A DNA stretch of 5,167 bases from a bacterium (GCA_029935295.1 JAOZKP010000213.1:1-5167), one strand, 5' to 3'. Shown: positions 1-5,167, numbered from the stretch's first letter. The notes: generated by a model from the sequence alone, not told the origin. Numbers and translations are program-made.

Positions 1-78
1 ATTGATTTTTAATATTTTTTCAGCTGGGACAATGATTTGTCTGAGCTTGAAATTAAGACTCCAGATTCCCTCGTTTTT

Positions 79-84
79 AAGGAG
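79..84 (+). promoter_or_regulatory. Ribosome binding site that fixes the start of the decarboxylase beta subunit
   Basis: The sequence AAGGAG lies six bases before the ATG at 91, which is ideal Shine-Dalgarno spacing. The reading frame stays open upstream to a TTG at 37. That TTG has no comparable site ahead of it, and the extra 18 residues it would add are polar and charged rather than resembling the start of this family. The ATG at 91 is therefore the preferred start. Confidence 0.85.
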
Positions 85-90
85 ATTATT

Positions 91-1206
91 ATGACAGACG
101 CTTTTTTTTCGTTCATCAACTCTATGGGCATCTACCATATTACGGTTGGAAACCTGATAATGTGGGCCATCGCCTTTTCACTGATGTTTCTTGCCATCCG
201 TAAAGGTTATGAACCACTACTGCTGATCCCGATCGGATTCGGCGTATTCATTGTCAACCTGCCGTTGACCCATCTTATGGAAAACCATAATATTCTCCAT
301 ATTTTCTATCACTACGGCCTGGAATGGGAGCTGATTCCGCCAATTATTTTCTTAGGACTCGGGGCAATGACTGACTTCGGGCCGGTAATTGCCAATCCGA
401 AAACCCTGCTGCTTGGAGCAGCGGCCCAGTTTGGCGTATATATCGCTTTCTTTTTTGCTCTAGGTTTAGGCTTCACGATTCCCGAAGCCTGTTCTATCGG
501 CATTATCGGTGGCGCTGACGGTCCGACCACTATCTTTACAACTGTCGCTTTGGCACCGCATTTGCTCGGAGCCACAGCGGTCGCCGCCTACTCTTATATG
601 GCCCTGGTTCCCGTCATTCAGCCGCCGATCATCAGAGCTCTAACAACTAAAAAAGAGCGCCTGATCCGGATGAAGCAGCTGCGCCCGGTCTCAAAACGAC
701 AGAAGATTATTTTCCCACTGGTCACCTGCGGCTTGGTCTGTCTCTTTGTTCCGGCGTCCGCCGCACTGATGGCGATGTTCATGCTTGGAAATTTCTTCCG
801 TGAATCCGGTGTGGTTGAACGCTTAAGCGGCGCCGCCCAGAATGAGCTGATGAATATCGTCACCATCTTCTTAGGAATTGCCGTCGGCGGCACCATGAGT
901 GCTGAAGCCTTCTTGAATCCCAAAGCCCTGATGGTCTTCGGTATGGGTCTGGTCGCCTTTTCATTCAGCACCGTCGGCGGGCTCCTGCTGGCAAAACTGA
1001 TGAATCTTTTCTCGAAAGAGAAGATTAATCCAATGATTGGCGCTGCTGGAGTTTCGGCGGTACCGATGGCCGCCCGGGTCGTCCAGAAAATGGGCACCGA
1101 TGAAGATCCGCGCAACTTTCTCCTGATGCATGCCATGGGACCGAATGTCGCTGGGGTTATCGGAACGGTAGTTGCCGCCGGTATCTTTTTGACTATGGGC
1201 CGCTAA
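91..1206 (+). CDS. oadB: Sodium ion-translocating decarboxylase, beta subunit (OadB/GcdB/MmdB family)
   Basis: This is a 371-residue polytopic inner-membrane protein. The family's beta subunit decarboxylates carboxybiotin delivered by the biotin carrier and couples this to Na+ export. Motifs seen: GGADGPT at 140-146 (Asp143), Tyr169, QPPI at 177-180, the NFFRESGVVERLS block at 234-246, NPMIGAAGVSAVPMAAR at 313-329, and HAMGPNVAG at 347-355. By my recollection of Klebsiella OadB, Asp143, Tyr169, Asn313, Gly317, Ser322 and Arg329 match its essential Asp203, Tyr229, Asn373, Gly377, Ser382 and Arg389 at a constant offset of 60, so the active and ion-binding residues look intact. About nine to eleven hydrophobic segments are visible, for example near 20-37, 42-59, 105-128, 206-232, 255-270 and 278-304. 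The shorter N-terminus resembles the glutaconyl-CoA and methylmalonyl-CoA decarboxylase type. The substrate (oxaloacetate, methylmalonyl-CoA, glutaconyl-CoA or malonate) depends on an alpha subunit not seen here. The gene symbol is family-level only. Confidence 0.93.
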   Translation: MTDAFFSFINSMGIYHITVGNLIMWAIAFSLMFLAIRKGYEPLLLIPIGFGVFIVNLPLTHLMENHNILHIFYHYGLEWELIPPIIFLGLGAMTDFGPVIANPKTLLLGAAAQFGVYIAFFFALGLGFTIPEACSIGIIGGADGPTTIFTTVALAPHLLGATAVAAYSYMALVPVIQPPIIRALTTKKERLIRMKQLRPVSKRQKIIFPLVTCGLVCLFVPASAALMAMFMLGNFFRESGVVERLSGAAQNELMNIVTIFLGIAVGGTMSAEAFLNPKALMVFGMGLVAFSFSTVGGLLLAKLMNLFSKEKINPMIGAAGVSAVPMAARVVQKMGTDEDPRNFLLMHAMGPNVAGVIGTVVAAGIFLTMGR

Positions 1207-1216
1207 GCAGTTTAAG
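1189..1216 (+). promoter_or_regulatory. Candidate sigma70 promoter for tRNA-Leu, inside the end of the upstream gene
   Basis: TTGACT (1189-1194) matches the -35 consensus at five of six positions. It is followed after 16 bases by TTTAAG (1211-1216), which matches the -10 consensus at four of six. A transcript would begin near 1223, about 36 bases before the mature tRNA. The -35 box is formed by the codons for Leu367 and Thr368 of the decarboxylase beta subunit, and the -10 box lies just after its stop. The -35 box is identical to that of the stronger promoter ahead of the HU gene. This is pattern recognition only. Read-through from the upstream gene is also possible, since no terminator is visible between them. 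Confidence 0.42.
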
Positions 1217-1235
1217 TAACCGATCAAACATGAAC

Positions 1236-1361
1236 TTAATTGATGAGAAAAGTTTCTTGCGAGAGTGGCGGAATTGGCAGACGCACTAGACTTAGGATCT
1301 AGCGGTTTTTACCGTGGGGGTTCAAGTCCCCCCTTTCGCACCATTTTTTCTCATTAACTAA
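1236..1361 (+). repeat. Imperfect inverted repeat bracketing tRNA-Leu
   Basis: The arm at 1236-1251 (TTAATTGATGAGAAAA) can pair with the arm at 1346-1361 (TTTTCTCATTAACTAA). Twelve consecutive pairs form from 1240-1251 with 1346-1357, including one G-U pair. After one A/C mismatch three more pairs follow. In a precursor RNA this would bring the leader and trailer of tRNA-Leu together in a stem closing over the tRNA. The T-rich stretch right after the CCA forms part of the 3' arm, so a classic Rho-independent terminator is not the simplest reading. Confidence 0.55.
1259..1343 (+). tRNA. leuU-type tRNA-Leu(UAG): tRNA-Leu (anticodon UAG), CCA encoded
   Basis: This is an 85-base class II tRNA that reads CUN leucine codons. 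The acceptor stem is GCGAGAG (1259-1265) with CTTTCGC (1333-1339), containing one G-U pair. The anticodon stem is CTAGA/TCTAG (1286-1290 and 1298-1302) around the loop CTTAGGA, with anticodon TAG at 1293-1295. The long variable arm expected of leucine tRNAs is CGGT-TTTT-ACCG (1303-1314). The T arm is GGGGG-TTCAAGT-CCCCC (1316-1332). Discriminator A1340 and a genome-encoded CCA (1341-1343) complete it. It lies 52 bases after the decarboxylase beta subunit gene and 121 bases before tig. Confidence 0.97.
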
Positions 1362-1402
1362 TTAGATGTAAGTATAAGTTCAAATAATTAAAATTTTAAG
1401 TA

Positions 1403-1450
1403 ATTACAACTGGAACGTAACGGATCGAATTCTGATCTTCTCCAGTTAAT
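1403..1450 (+). promoter_or_regulatory. Hairpin in the leader ahead of trigger factor
   Basis: AACTGGA (1408-1414) pairs perfectly with TCCAGTT (1441-1447). The stem can be extended by ATT (1403-1405) with AAT (1448-1450) across a two-base bulge. A smaller nested stem, GGATC with GATCT (1422-1426 and 1434-1438, one G-U pair), sits inside. The outer stem ends one base before the CAGAGG ribosome site (AGAGG at 1452-1456), eight bases before the ATG. A structure here could influence translation initiation or mRNA stability. No T-run follows, so it is not a terminator. Function is inference. Confidence 0.4.
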
Positions 1451-1464
1451 CAGAGGCTAGTTTA

Positions 1465-2817
1465 ATGAGTGTCACAGTTAACGAAATCAACAGCGTAAAA
1501 AAAGAACTCCTGGTCAATCTTGAAGCTGAACAGATTGAAAAAAGCCTGAACAAAGCTTTCAAACGGGCTCAGAAGAAAGCCAAAATTAAGGGATTTCGCC
1601 CCGGCAAAGCCCCGATGAATGTCGTCAAACGTCTCTATCGCGAACAGGTGCGGATGGATGTCATGGAAGAGCTGGTACAGCAAGGCTACAGCGAAGCCCT
1701 GCAGGAAAATGACATCTCACCGATAGCGGCACCGGAAATCAAGGATGTTGATTTCCCGGAAGATGATACCTCTCTCTCTTTTTGTGCAACTGTAGAGATT
1801 CTGCCGGAAATCACGATTGCCGCCTACGATGACATCGAGCTTGAAAAACGTCCGACGGATGTTGAAGATAGCGAAGTTGACGCTGAACTTGAAAAATTGC
1901 AGCAGAGCATGGCCCAATTCAAAACAATTGATGAGCGTCCGACCCAGGATGGTGACACTGTTGAAATTGATTTCACCGGCCGCCTGAACGGAGAAGAGTT
2001 CGAGGGTGGCAGTGCTGAAAATTTCTCACTTGAACTCGGTAGCGGCCGTTTCATTCCCGATCTTGAACGGCAGCTGGTCGGTTTAGAACTTGATAAGAGC
2101 TACGATCTGGATACAACTTTTCCGGAAGATTACCACAAGGAAGAGCTCGCCGGCAAAGAAACGGTTTTTACCGTAACTGTTAAATCGATCAAAGAAAAAA
2201 TTCTGTCCGAATTAAATGATGACCTCGCAATTCAGGTCTCCGGCGGCGAGATGGAAACAGTCGCGGCTTTGCGCGAAAAGATGACCGAATATCTGGATTC
2301 TGCGAAAGAAGATAAGATCAGAAATCAGTATACGTCGGAACTGCTCGCCGCTTTGCGGGAACGCTGTGAATTTGAACTCCCGGAATGTATGTTGAAAGAG
2401 GAGCAGGAGCGCGCCTTAAGTGCGGCCCAGTCACGGTTTACAACCCAGGGAATCCCTCCCGAAAAAGCCCAGGAATTAATTGACAGCCACAAAGAGCAAA
2501 TTGAATCTGAGGCGGCGGATACGGTCAAGAACACCCTGATTCTTGAAAAAATGGCAGAGCTTGAAAAGATTGAAAGCACTCCCGATGAAGTCGGCGAACG
2601 TTTTCAGAAATTCATCCAGAGCTCCGGCAGCAATGCCCAGGATGTTTTCGAACAGTTCAAAGGCCGTGAAGGTGAATTAACCGGCATGCTGCAGCGTGAA
2701 GTCATTCTCGATAAAACCATCTCCTATCTGCTGGATAAGGTTTCCTATAAAGAACCGGAAGCTCAAGATGAAGCGAAAACAGAGAGTGCAAGCAACAAAA
2801 CAACTGACAACGAATAG
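1465..2817 (+). CDS. tig: Trigger factor, ribosome-associated chaperone and peptidyl-prolyl isomerase
   Basis: Trigger factor binds the ribosome near the exit tunnel (protein L23) and shields and helps fold nascent chains in the cytoplasm. This 450-residue protein has the family's usual length and three-part order. Residues 1 to about 145 form the ribosome-binding domain, with the signature loop GFRPGKAP at 43-50 (Escherichia coli has GFRKGKVP). Residues about 160-243 form the FKBP-type isomerase domain, starting at GDTVEIDFTGRLNGEEFEGG and ending in VFTVTVKSI. Residues about 245-430 form the helical SurA-like chaperone domain. The last 20 or so residues are a charged, low-complexity tail rich in Glu, Lys, Ser and Thr, probably disordered. 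The start is set by AGAGG eight bases upstream. It heads the tig-clpP-clpX cluster. No convincing promoter was found in the AT-rich gap before it, so it may also be read from the tRNA-Leu transcript. Confidence 0.97.
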   Translation: MSVTVNEINSVKKELLVNLEAEQIEKSLNKAFKRAQKKAKIKGFRPGKAPMNVVKRLYREQVRMDVMEELVQQGYSEALQENDISPIAAPEIKDVDFPEDDTSLSFCATVEILPEITIAAYDDIELEKRPTDVEDSEVDAELEKLQQSMAQFKTIDERPTQDGDTVEIDFTGRLNGEEFEGGSAENFSLELGSGRFIPDLERQLVGLELDKSYDLDTTFPEDYHKEELAGKETVFTVTVKSIKEKILSELNDDLAIQVSGGEMETVAALREKMTEYLDSAKEDKIRNQYTSELLAALRERCEFELPECMLKEEQERALSAAQSRFTTQGIPPEKAQELIDSHKEQIESEAADTVKNTLILEKMAELEKIESTPDEVGERFQKFIQSSGSNAQDVFEQFKGREGELTGMLQREVILDKTISYLLDKVSYKEPEAQDEAKTESASNKTTDNE

Positions 2818-2834
2818 CTGATACTTTCTCAGCT
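2816..2834 (+). repeat. Small hairpin overlapping the trigger factor stop codon
   Basis: AGCTGA (2816-2821) and TCAGCT (2829-2834) form a perfect six-pair stem with a seven-base loop. The stem begins inside the TAG stop of tig. A T-run (2848-2853) follows only after 13 further bases, so this is a poor terminator. It could modestly attenuate or stabilise mRNA between tig and clpP, or have no role. Confidence 0.3.
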
Positions 2835-2865
2835 GCAGCCCAATTAATTTTTTAGAGGTAATTAT

Positions 2866-3465
2866 ATGAGTTTTCTGCCGATGGTAGTAGAGCAAAGTCC
2901 TGGGGGCGAACGCGCCTATGACATCTACTCCCGCCTGCTGCGCGACCGGATTGTTTTTTTAGGAACCCCAATTGATGACAATGTTGCCAATGCTATAATT
3001 GCTCAGCTTCTGTTTCTGGAAGCGGACGATCCGGATAAAGATATTAACATCTATATTAACTCTCCCGGTGGCTCCGTAACCGCCGGCATGGCGATTTATG
3101 ATACCATGCAGTTTGTCAAGCCTGACATCACGACTATCTGTGTCGGCCAGGCCGCCAGCATGGGCGCTCTGCTCTTGACTGCCGGCACCAAAGGCAAACG
3201 TTACTCGCTGCCACACTCAAGAATTTTACTGCATCAGCCGATGGGTGGCTTCTCCGGCCAGGCCTCGGATATTGACATTCATGCCCGCGAGATTATGCGG
3301 CTCAAGCATGATCTCAACCTAATTCTGCAGCACCATACCGGCCAGAAACTGGATCGCCTGCAACAGGATACTGACCGTGACTTTTTCATGTCAGGCGAAC
3401 AGGCGCTCGAATATGGGGTGATCGATAAAGTCATAAGTAAACGTCAAACTGCCGGGGAGAACTAG
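2866..3465 (+). CDS. clpP: ATP-dependent Clp protease, proteolytic subunit ClpP
   Basis: ClpP is a serine peptidase (family S14) that assembles as a double heptameric barrel in the cytoplasm and degrades proteins fed in by ClpX or ClpA. The 199-residue product is full length. The catalytic triad is intact: Ser98 in GQAASMGA, His123 in LLHQPMGG, and Asp172 in the DTDRDFFMS block. The oxyanion and substrate-strand motif INSPGGSVTAGMAIYD is at 64-79. The N-terminal segment (PMVVEQSPGGERAYDIYSRL, 5-24) is typical of the family and includes the axial-loop region. A short propeptide removed by self-cleavage is usual, but no site can be fixed here. AGAGG (2854-2858), seven bases before the ATG, supports the start. 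The gene follows tig by 48 bases and precedes clpX by three, so translation of the pair is probably coupled. Confidence 0.98.
   Translation: MSFLPMVVEQSPGGERAYDIYSRLLRDRIVFLGTPIDDNVANAIIAQLLFLEADDPDKDINIYINSPGGSVTAGMAIYDTMQFVKPDITTICVGQAASMGALLLTAGTKGKRYSLPHSRILLHQPMGGFSGQASDIDIHAREIMRLKHDLNLILQHHTGQKLDRLQQDTDRDFFMSGEQALEYGVIDKVISKRQTAGEN
2972..2999 (+). promoter_or_regulatory. Promoter-like sequence inside clpP, directed toward clpX
   Basis: TTGATG (2972-2977) and TATAAT (2994-2999) are separated by 16 bases. The -10 box is a perfect consensus and is preceded by TGC, the extended -10 motif. Transcription would start near 3006, about 460 bases before clpX. The bases encode clpP residues 36-45, in which the stretch Asn-Ala-Ile-Ile produces the TATAAT by codon choice, so chance is a real alternative. 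If active, it would give a clpX transcript independent of tig and of full-length clpP. Confidence 0.35.
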
Positions 3466-3468
3466 TAT

Positions 3469-4740
3469 ATGGCTCGCAAAAAAGAGTCCGAAATAATGAT
3501 GCGCTGCTCCTTTTGCGGCAAAGATCAGAACAGTGTCAAAAAACTTATTGCCGGACCTTCGGTTTTCATCTGCAATGAGTGTGTTGACCTCTGCAATGAC
3601 ATCATCGCTGGCGAGAATGAACGCGATACGCTGGCGGACCTGCATGAAACTCTCGTTCCGCCACGGCAGATTAAAGCGAGTCTGGACGAATATATAATTG
3701 CTCAGGATGAGGCCAAGCGCAAACTTGCAGTCGCCGTCTACAACCACTATAAACGCATCGCCTCGCGTGAACTCGAAAGCGCCGATGACGGGGTTGAGAT
3801 TCAAAAAAGTAATATTCTTCTGGTCGGGCCCACCGGCAGCGGCAAGACCCTGTTGGCCCAGACTCTGGCCCGGGTTTTACAGGTTCCATTTACGATCGTT
3901 GATGCCACCAATCTGACTGAAGCCGGCTACGTTGGTGAAGATGTTGAGAATATCCTGGTCTCTCTGTTGCAGGCCGCTGATTACGATGTCGAACGGGCCT
4001 CACGTGGAATCATCTACATTGATGAAATCGATAAGGTTGCCCGTAAAGGCGACAGCCCCTCAATCACCCGTGATGTCTCCGGTGAAGGTGTGCAGCAGGC
4101 TCTGCTCAAGATTCTTGAGGGTACCATCGCCAACGTTCCGCCCAAAGGCGGCCGTAAACATCCGCAGCAGGAATTCATCAAACTTGATACCCGGGATATC
4201 CTTTTCATCTGCGGCGGGGCATTCAATGGCCTTGATGATATCGTCCAGCGCCGCATGCGCGGCAATACTCTGGGTTTCCAGGTTGAAGTTGAAGATCACA
4301 CTATTGCCGGCAGCGACCCGACCCATGATGTCACCCCGGCTGATCTCCTTAAATTCGGTTTAATTCCGGAATTTATCGGAAGAATGCCGGTAATTGCGAG
4401 CCTTGGTGAACTTGACCAGGAGGCTCTGGTCGAAATTCTGACGAAACCGCGTAACGCCCTGGTCAAACAGTACCGTAAACTTTTCCAGATGGATCAGGTT
4501 GAACTTGATTTCAGCCCTGCAGCACTGGATAAAGTAGCTCAACTGGCAGTTGAGCAAAAAACCGGGGCTCGGGGCCTGCGCTCTATTTTAGAGTGCGTCA
4601 TGAATTCGATCATGTTTGATCTTCCGGATAGCGACGCAGTTAAATGTGTTATCGAAGATGAAGTCATTATTAACGGTGCTCAGCCGCTCTATTTATATGA
4701 AAATGAAGATAAACAGAAAAATAAGGTGAAATCAGCTTAA
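3469..4740 (+). CDS. clpX: ATP-dependent Clp protease, ATP-binding subunit ClpX
   Basis: ClpX is a hexameric AAA+ unfoldase that recognises tagged substrates and threads them into ClpP. The 423-residue protein is full length. The N-terminal zinc-binding domain has Cys13, Cys16, Cys35 and Cys38. Walker A is GPTGSGKT (120-127) and Walker B is IIYIDEID (181-188, Asp185/Glu186). The pore loops are GYVGED (153-158, Tyr154) and RKH (229-231). LGF (268-270) stands at the ClpP-docking tripeptide, usually IGF. FIGRMPV carries the arginine finger (Arg305), and GARGLR (366-371) the sensor 2 arginine. One oddity is IIAQ at 76-79, where the nucleotide-pocket motif normally reads VIGQ or IIGQ. The C-terminus ends in a Lys/Asn-rich tail. 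The start at 3469 is supported by GGGGAGA at 3454-3460, inside the end of clpP. Adjacent ATGs at 3496 and 3499 lie just before the zinc domain and are less likely. Confidence 0.98.
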   Translation: MARKKESEIMMRCSFCGKDQNSVKKLIAGPSVFICNECVDLCNDIIAGENERDTLADLHETLVPPRQIKASLDEYIIAQDEAKRKLAVAVYNHYKRIASRELESADDGVEIQKSNILLVGPTGSGKTLLAQTLARVLQVPFTIVDATNLTEAGYVGEDVENILVSLLQAADYDVERASRGIIYIDEIDKVARKGDSPSITRDVSGEGVQQALLKILEGTIANVPPKGGRKHPQQEFIKLDTRDILFICGGAFNGLDDIVQRRMRGNTLGFQVEVEDHTIAGSDPTHDVTPADLLKFGLIPEFIGRMPVIASLGELDQEALVEILTKPRNALVKQYRKLFQMDQVELDFSPAALDKVAQLAVEQKTGARGLRSILECVMNSIMFDLPDSDAVKCVIEDEVIINGAQPLYLYENEDKQKNKVKSA

Positions 4741-4756
4741 ACTAAGCGTTTTTGCC

Positions 4757-4785
4757 TTGACTAGGCCGATTTGCTTTGCTATAAG
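4757..4785 (+). promoter_or_regulatory. Strong sigma70-type promoter for the HU gene
   Basis: TTGACT (4757-4762) and TATAAG (4780-4785) each match the consensus at five of six positions and are separated by the optimal 17 bases. Transcription should begin near 4792, giving a leader of about 35 bases that contains GAGGGGG (4812-4818), eight bases before the ATG. This fits high expression of an abundant nucleoid protein. A perfect six-base inverted pair, TAAGCG (4743-4748) and CGCTTA (4788-4793), flanks the promoter, and a weak GCCT/AGGC stem (4754-4757 and 4763-4766) overlaps the -35 box. I assign neither a function. No terminator for clpX is visible in this gap. Confidence 0.75.
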
Positions 4786-4826
4786 GTCGCTTACTTTAAG
4801 CCAACGACATTGAGGGGGAAACTACC

Positions 4827-5099
4827 ATGACAAAAGGCGAAATGATTGATGCTATTGCTGAAAAATCAGGTGCTACAAAAGCTGACTCGGAAAAAGTTCT
4901 GAAAGCATTTACTGAGGTTGTCAAAGATGAACTTGGTAAGGGTGAGAAAGTTGCGATGGTCGGATTTGGAACATTCTACGCAGTTGCCCGTCCGGCTCGT
5001 ACCGGCCGCAACCCGAGAACTGGCGACAGCATTCAAATCGCAGCCAGTAATGTGCCGAAATTCAAGCCTGGTAAAGCGTTAAAAGATAGTTTGAATTAA
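4827..5099 (+). CDS. hup: HU-family histone-like DNA-binding protein
   Basis: HU is a small basic dimeric protein that binds and bends DNA with little sequence preference and compacts the nucleoid. The 90-residue length is exactly that of HU. Residues 1-40 form the helical dimerisation body (MTKGEMIDAIAEKSG onward). GFGTF (46-50) begins the beta sheet. The DNA-embracing arm contains RTGRNPRTG (58-66), with Pro63 as the intercalating proline. The full HU/IHF signature from Gly46 to Thr65 is satisfied. The Lys and Arg content of the arm and the C-terminal KFKPGKALKD support HU rather than IHF, although distinguishing the two from a single sequence is not absolute. It has its own promoter and a strong ribosome site. 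It follows clpX directly, where many Proteobacteria have lon first. tRNA-Val begins 16 bases after its stop. Confidence 0.95.
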   Translation: MTKGEMIDAIAEKSGATKADSEKVLKAFTEVVKDELGKGEKVAMVGFGTFYAVARPARTGRNPRTGDSIQIAASNVPKFKPGKALKDSLN

Positions 5100-5115
5100 G
5101 AATTAAAAGCTTTGC

Positions 5116-5167
5116 GGGCGGGTAGCTCAGTTGGGAGAGCATCGGCCTTACAAGCCGAGGGTCACAG
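5116..5167 (+). tRNA. tRNA-Val(UAC): tRNA-Val (anticodon UAC), truncated by the window end
   Basis: The 5' two thirds of a standard tRNA are present. The acceptor 5' strand is GGGCGGG (5116-5122). The D arm is GCTC (5125-5128) with GAGC (5137-5140). The anticodon stem is TCGGC/GCCGA (5142-5146 and 5154-5158) around the loop CTTACAA, with anticodon TAC at 5149-5151, which reads GUA and probably other GUN codons. A five-base variable loop, GGGTC, and the first four bases of the T stem follow. The rest lies outside the window. No promoter or terminator separates it from the HU gene, so co-transcription is likely. Further tRNAs may follow. Confidence 0.93.

Noticed and set aside
37..90. An upstream TTG start adding 18 residues to the decarboxylase beta subunit.
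   Set aside because: The TTG has no Shine-Dalgarno, while AAGGAG sits six bases before the ATG at 91. The extra residues do not resemble the family N-terminus.
2..94. A frame open from the window edge to a TGA at 92-94, overlapping the ATG at 91 as ATGA and suggesting the tail of a coupled upstream gene.
   Set aside because: The predicted peptide resembles no biotinyl domain or gamma subunit end. Thirty codons without a stop in a short stretch is weak evidence.
618..1136. A long minus-strand open frame of 172 codons opposite the decarboxylase beta subunit.
   Set aside because: It lies fully inside a gene with intact conserved motifs, its product is low-complexity basic sequence with no recognisable domain, and it is a shadow of the coding strand's codon bias. 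Other antisense and offset frames were rejected for the same reason.
1412..1435. A sigmaE-like promoter (GGAAC and TCTGA) ahead of trigger factor, attractive because sigmaE controls folding factors.
   Set aside because: Only 14 bases separate GGAAC from TCTGA (12 after GGAACGT), shorter than sigmaE promoters use, and both elements lie within the leader hairpin.
1769..1785. A CTCTCTCTCTTTTTG run in tig as a possible phase-variation repeat.
   Set aside because: The repeat is too short for efficient slippage and tig is an uninterrupted housekeeping gene.
2804..2827. A clpP promoter from CTGACA with GATACT or TACTTT.
   Set aside because: The spacing of 10 to 12 bases is far too short for a sigma70 promoter.
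4741..4770. A clpX terminator formed by the T-run at 4749-4753 and the GCCT/AGGC stem.
   Set aside because: The T-run precedes the stem on the transcribed strand instead of following it, and the stem has only four pairs.
1..5167. A mobile element, CRISPR array, defence system or other undescribed multi-gene system.
   Set aside because: Every open frame of substance belongs to a well-known housekeeping family, and no repeats, integrase or transposase sequences were seen.

Overview
This window looks like an ordinary chromosomal housekeeping segment from a Gram-negative-type, probably anaerobic or fermentative bacterium. All genes are on the + strand. The order is: the beta subunit of a sodium-pumping decarboxylase, tRNA-Leu(UAG), trigger factor (tig), clpP, clpX, an HU-family DNA-binding protein, and the first two thirds of tRNA-Val(UAC). 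Taxonomy is an inference. The tig-clpP-clpX cluster is widespread. A tRNA-Leu just ahead of tig and an HU gene with tRNA-Val nearby recall Desulfobacterota (former Deltaproteobacteria), but I cannot fix the phylum from the sequence alone.

Layout. Positions 1-90 are AT-rich and hold no gene I can name. The decarboxylase beta subunit runs 91-1206, with its start set by a clear AAGGAG site. tRNA-Leu (1259-1343, CCA encoded) follows. A candidate promoter for it lies in the last codons of the membrane protein, and an inverted repeat brackets the tRNA. A 121-base AT-rich gap (1344-1464) contains a hairpin just before tig. Then come tig (1465-2817), clpP (2866-3465) and clpX (3469-4740), spaced as an operon, with only 3 bases between clpP and clpX. 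The 86-base gap after clpX carries a near-consensus sigma70 promoter for the HU gene (4827-5099). tRNA-Val starts 16 bases after the HU stop and is cut off by the window end.

How the genes work together. Trigger factor meets nascent chains at the ribosome exit and helps them fold. ClpX recognises, unfolds and threads substrates into the ClpP chamber for degradation. The three form a protein-quality-control operon. HU organises the nucleoid. In many Proteobacteria a lon protease gene sits between clpX and the HU gene, and it is absent here. The decarboxylase beta subunit is functionally unrelated. It is the membrane part of a primary sodium pump whose alpha and gamma partners are not in the window.

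I found no mobile element, CRISPR array, phage gene or novel multi-gene system. The points worth checking are structural or regulatory: the stem around tRNA-Leu, a promoter-like sequence inside clpP, the tig leader hairpin, the missing lon, a glycine-to-alanine change in the ClpX nucleotide-pocket motif, and likely HU/tRNA-Val co-transcription.
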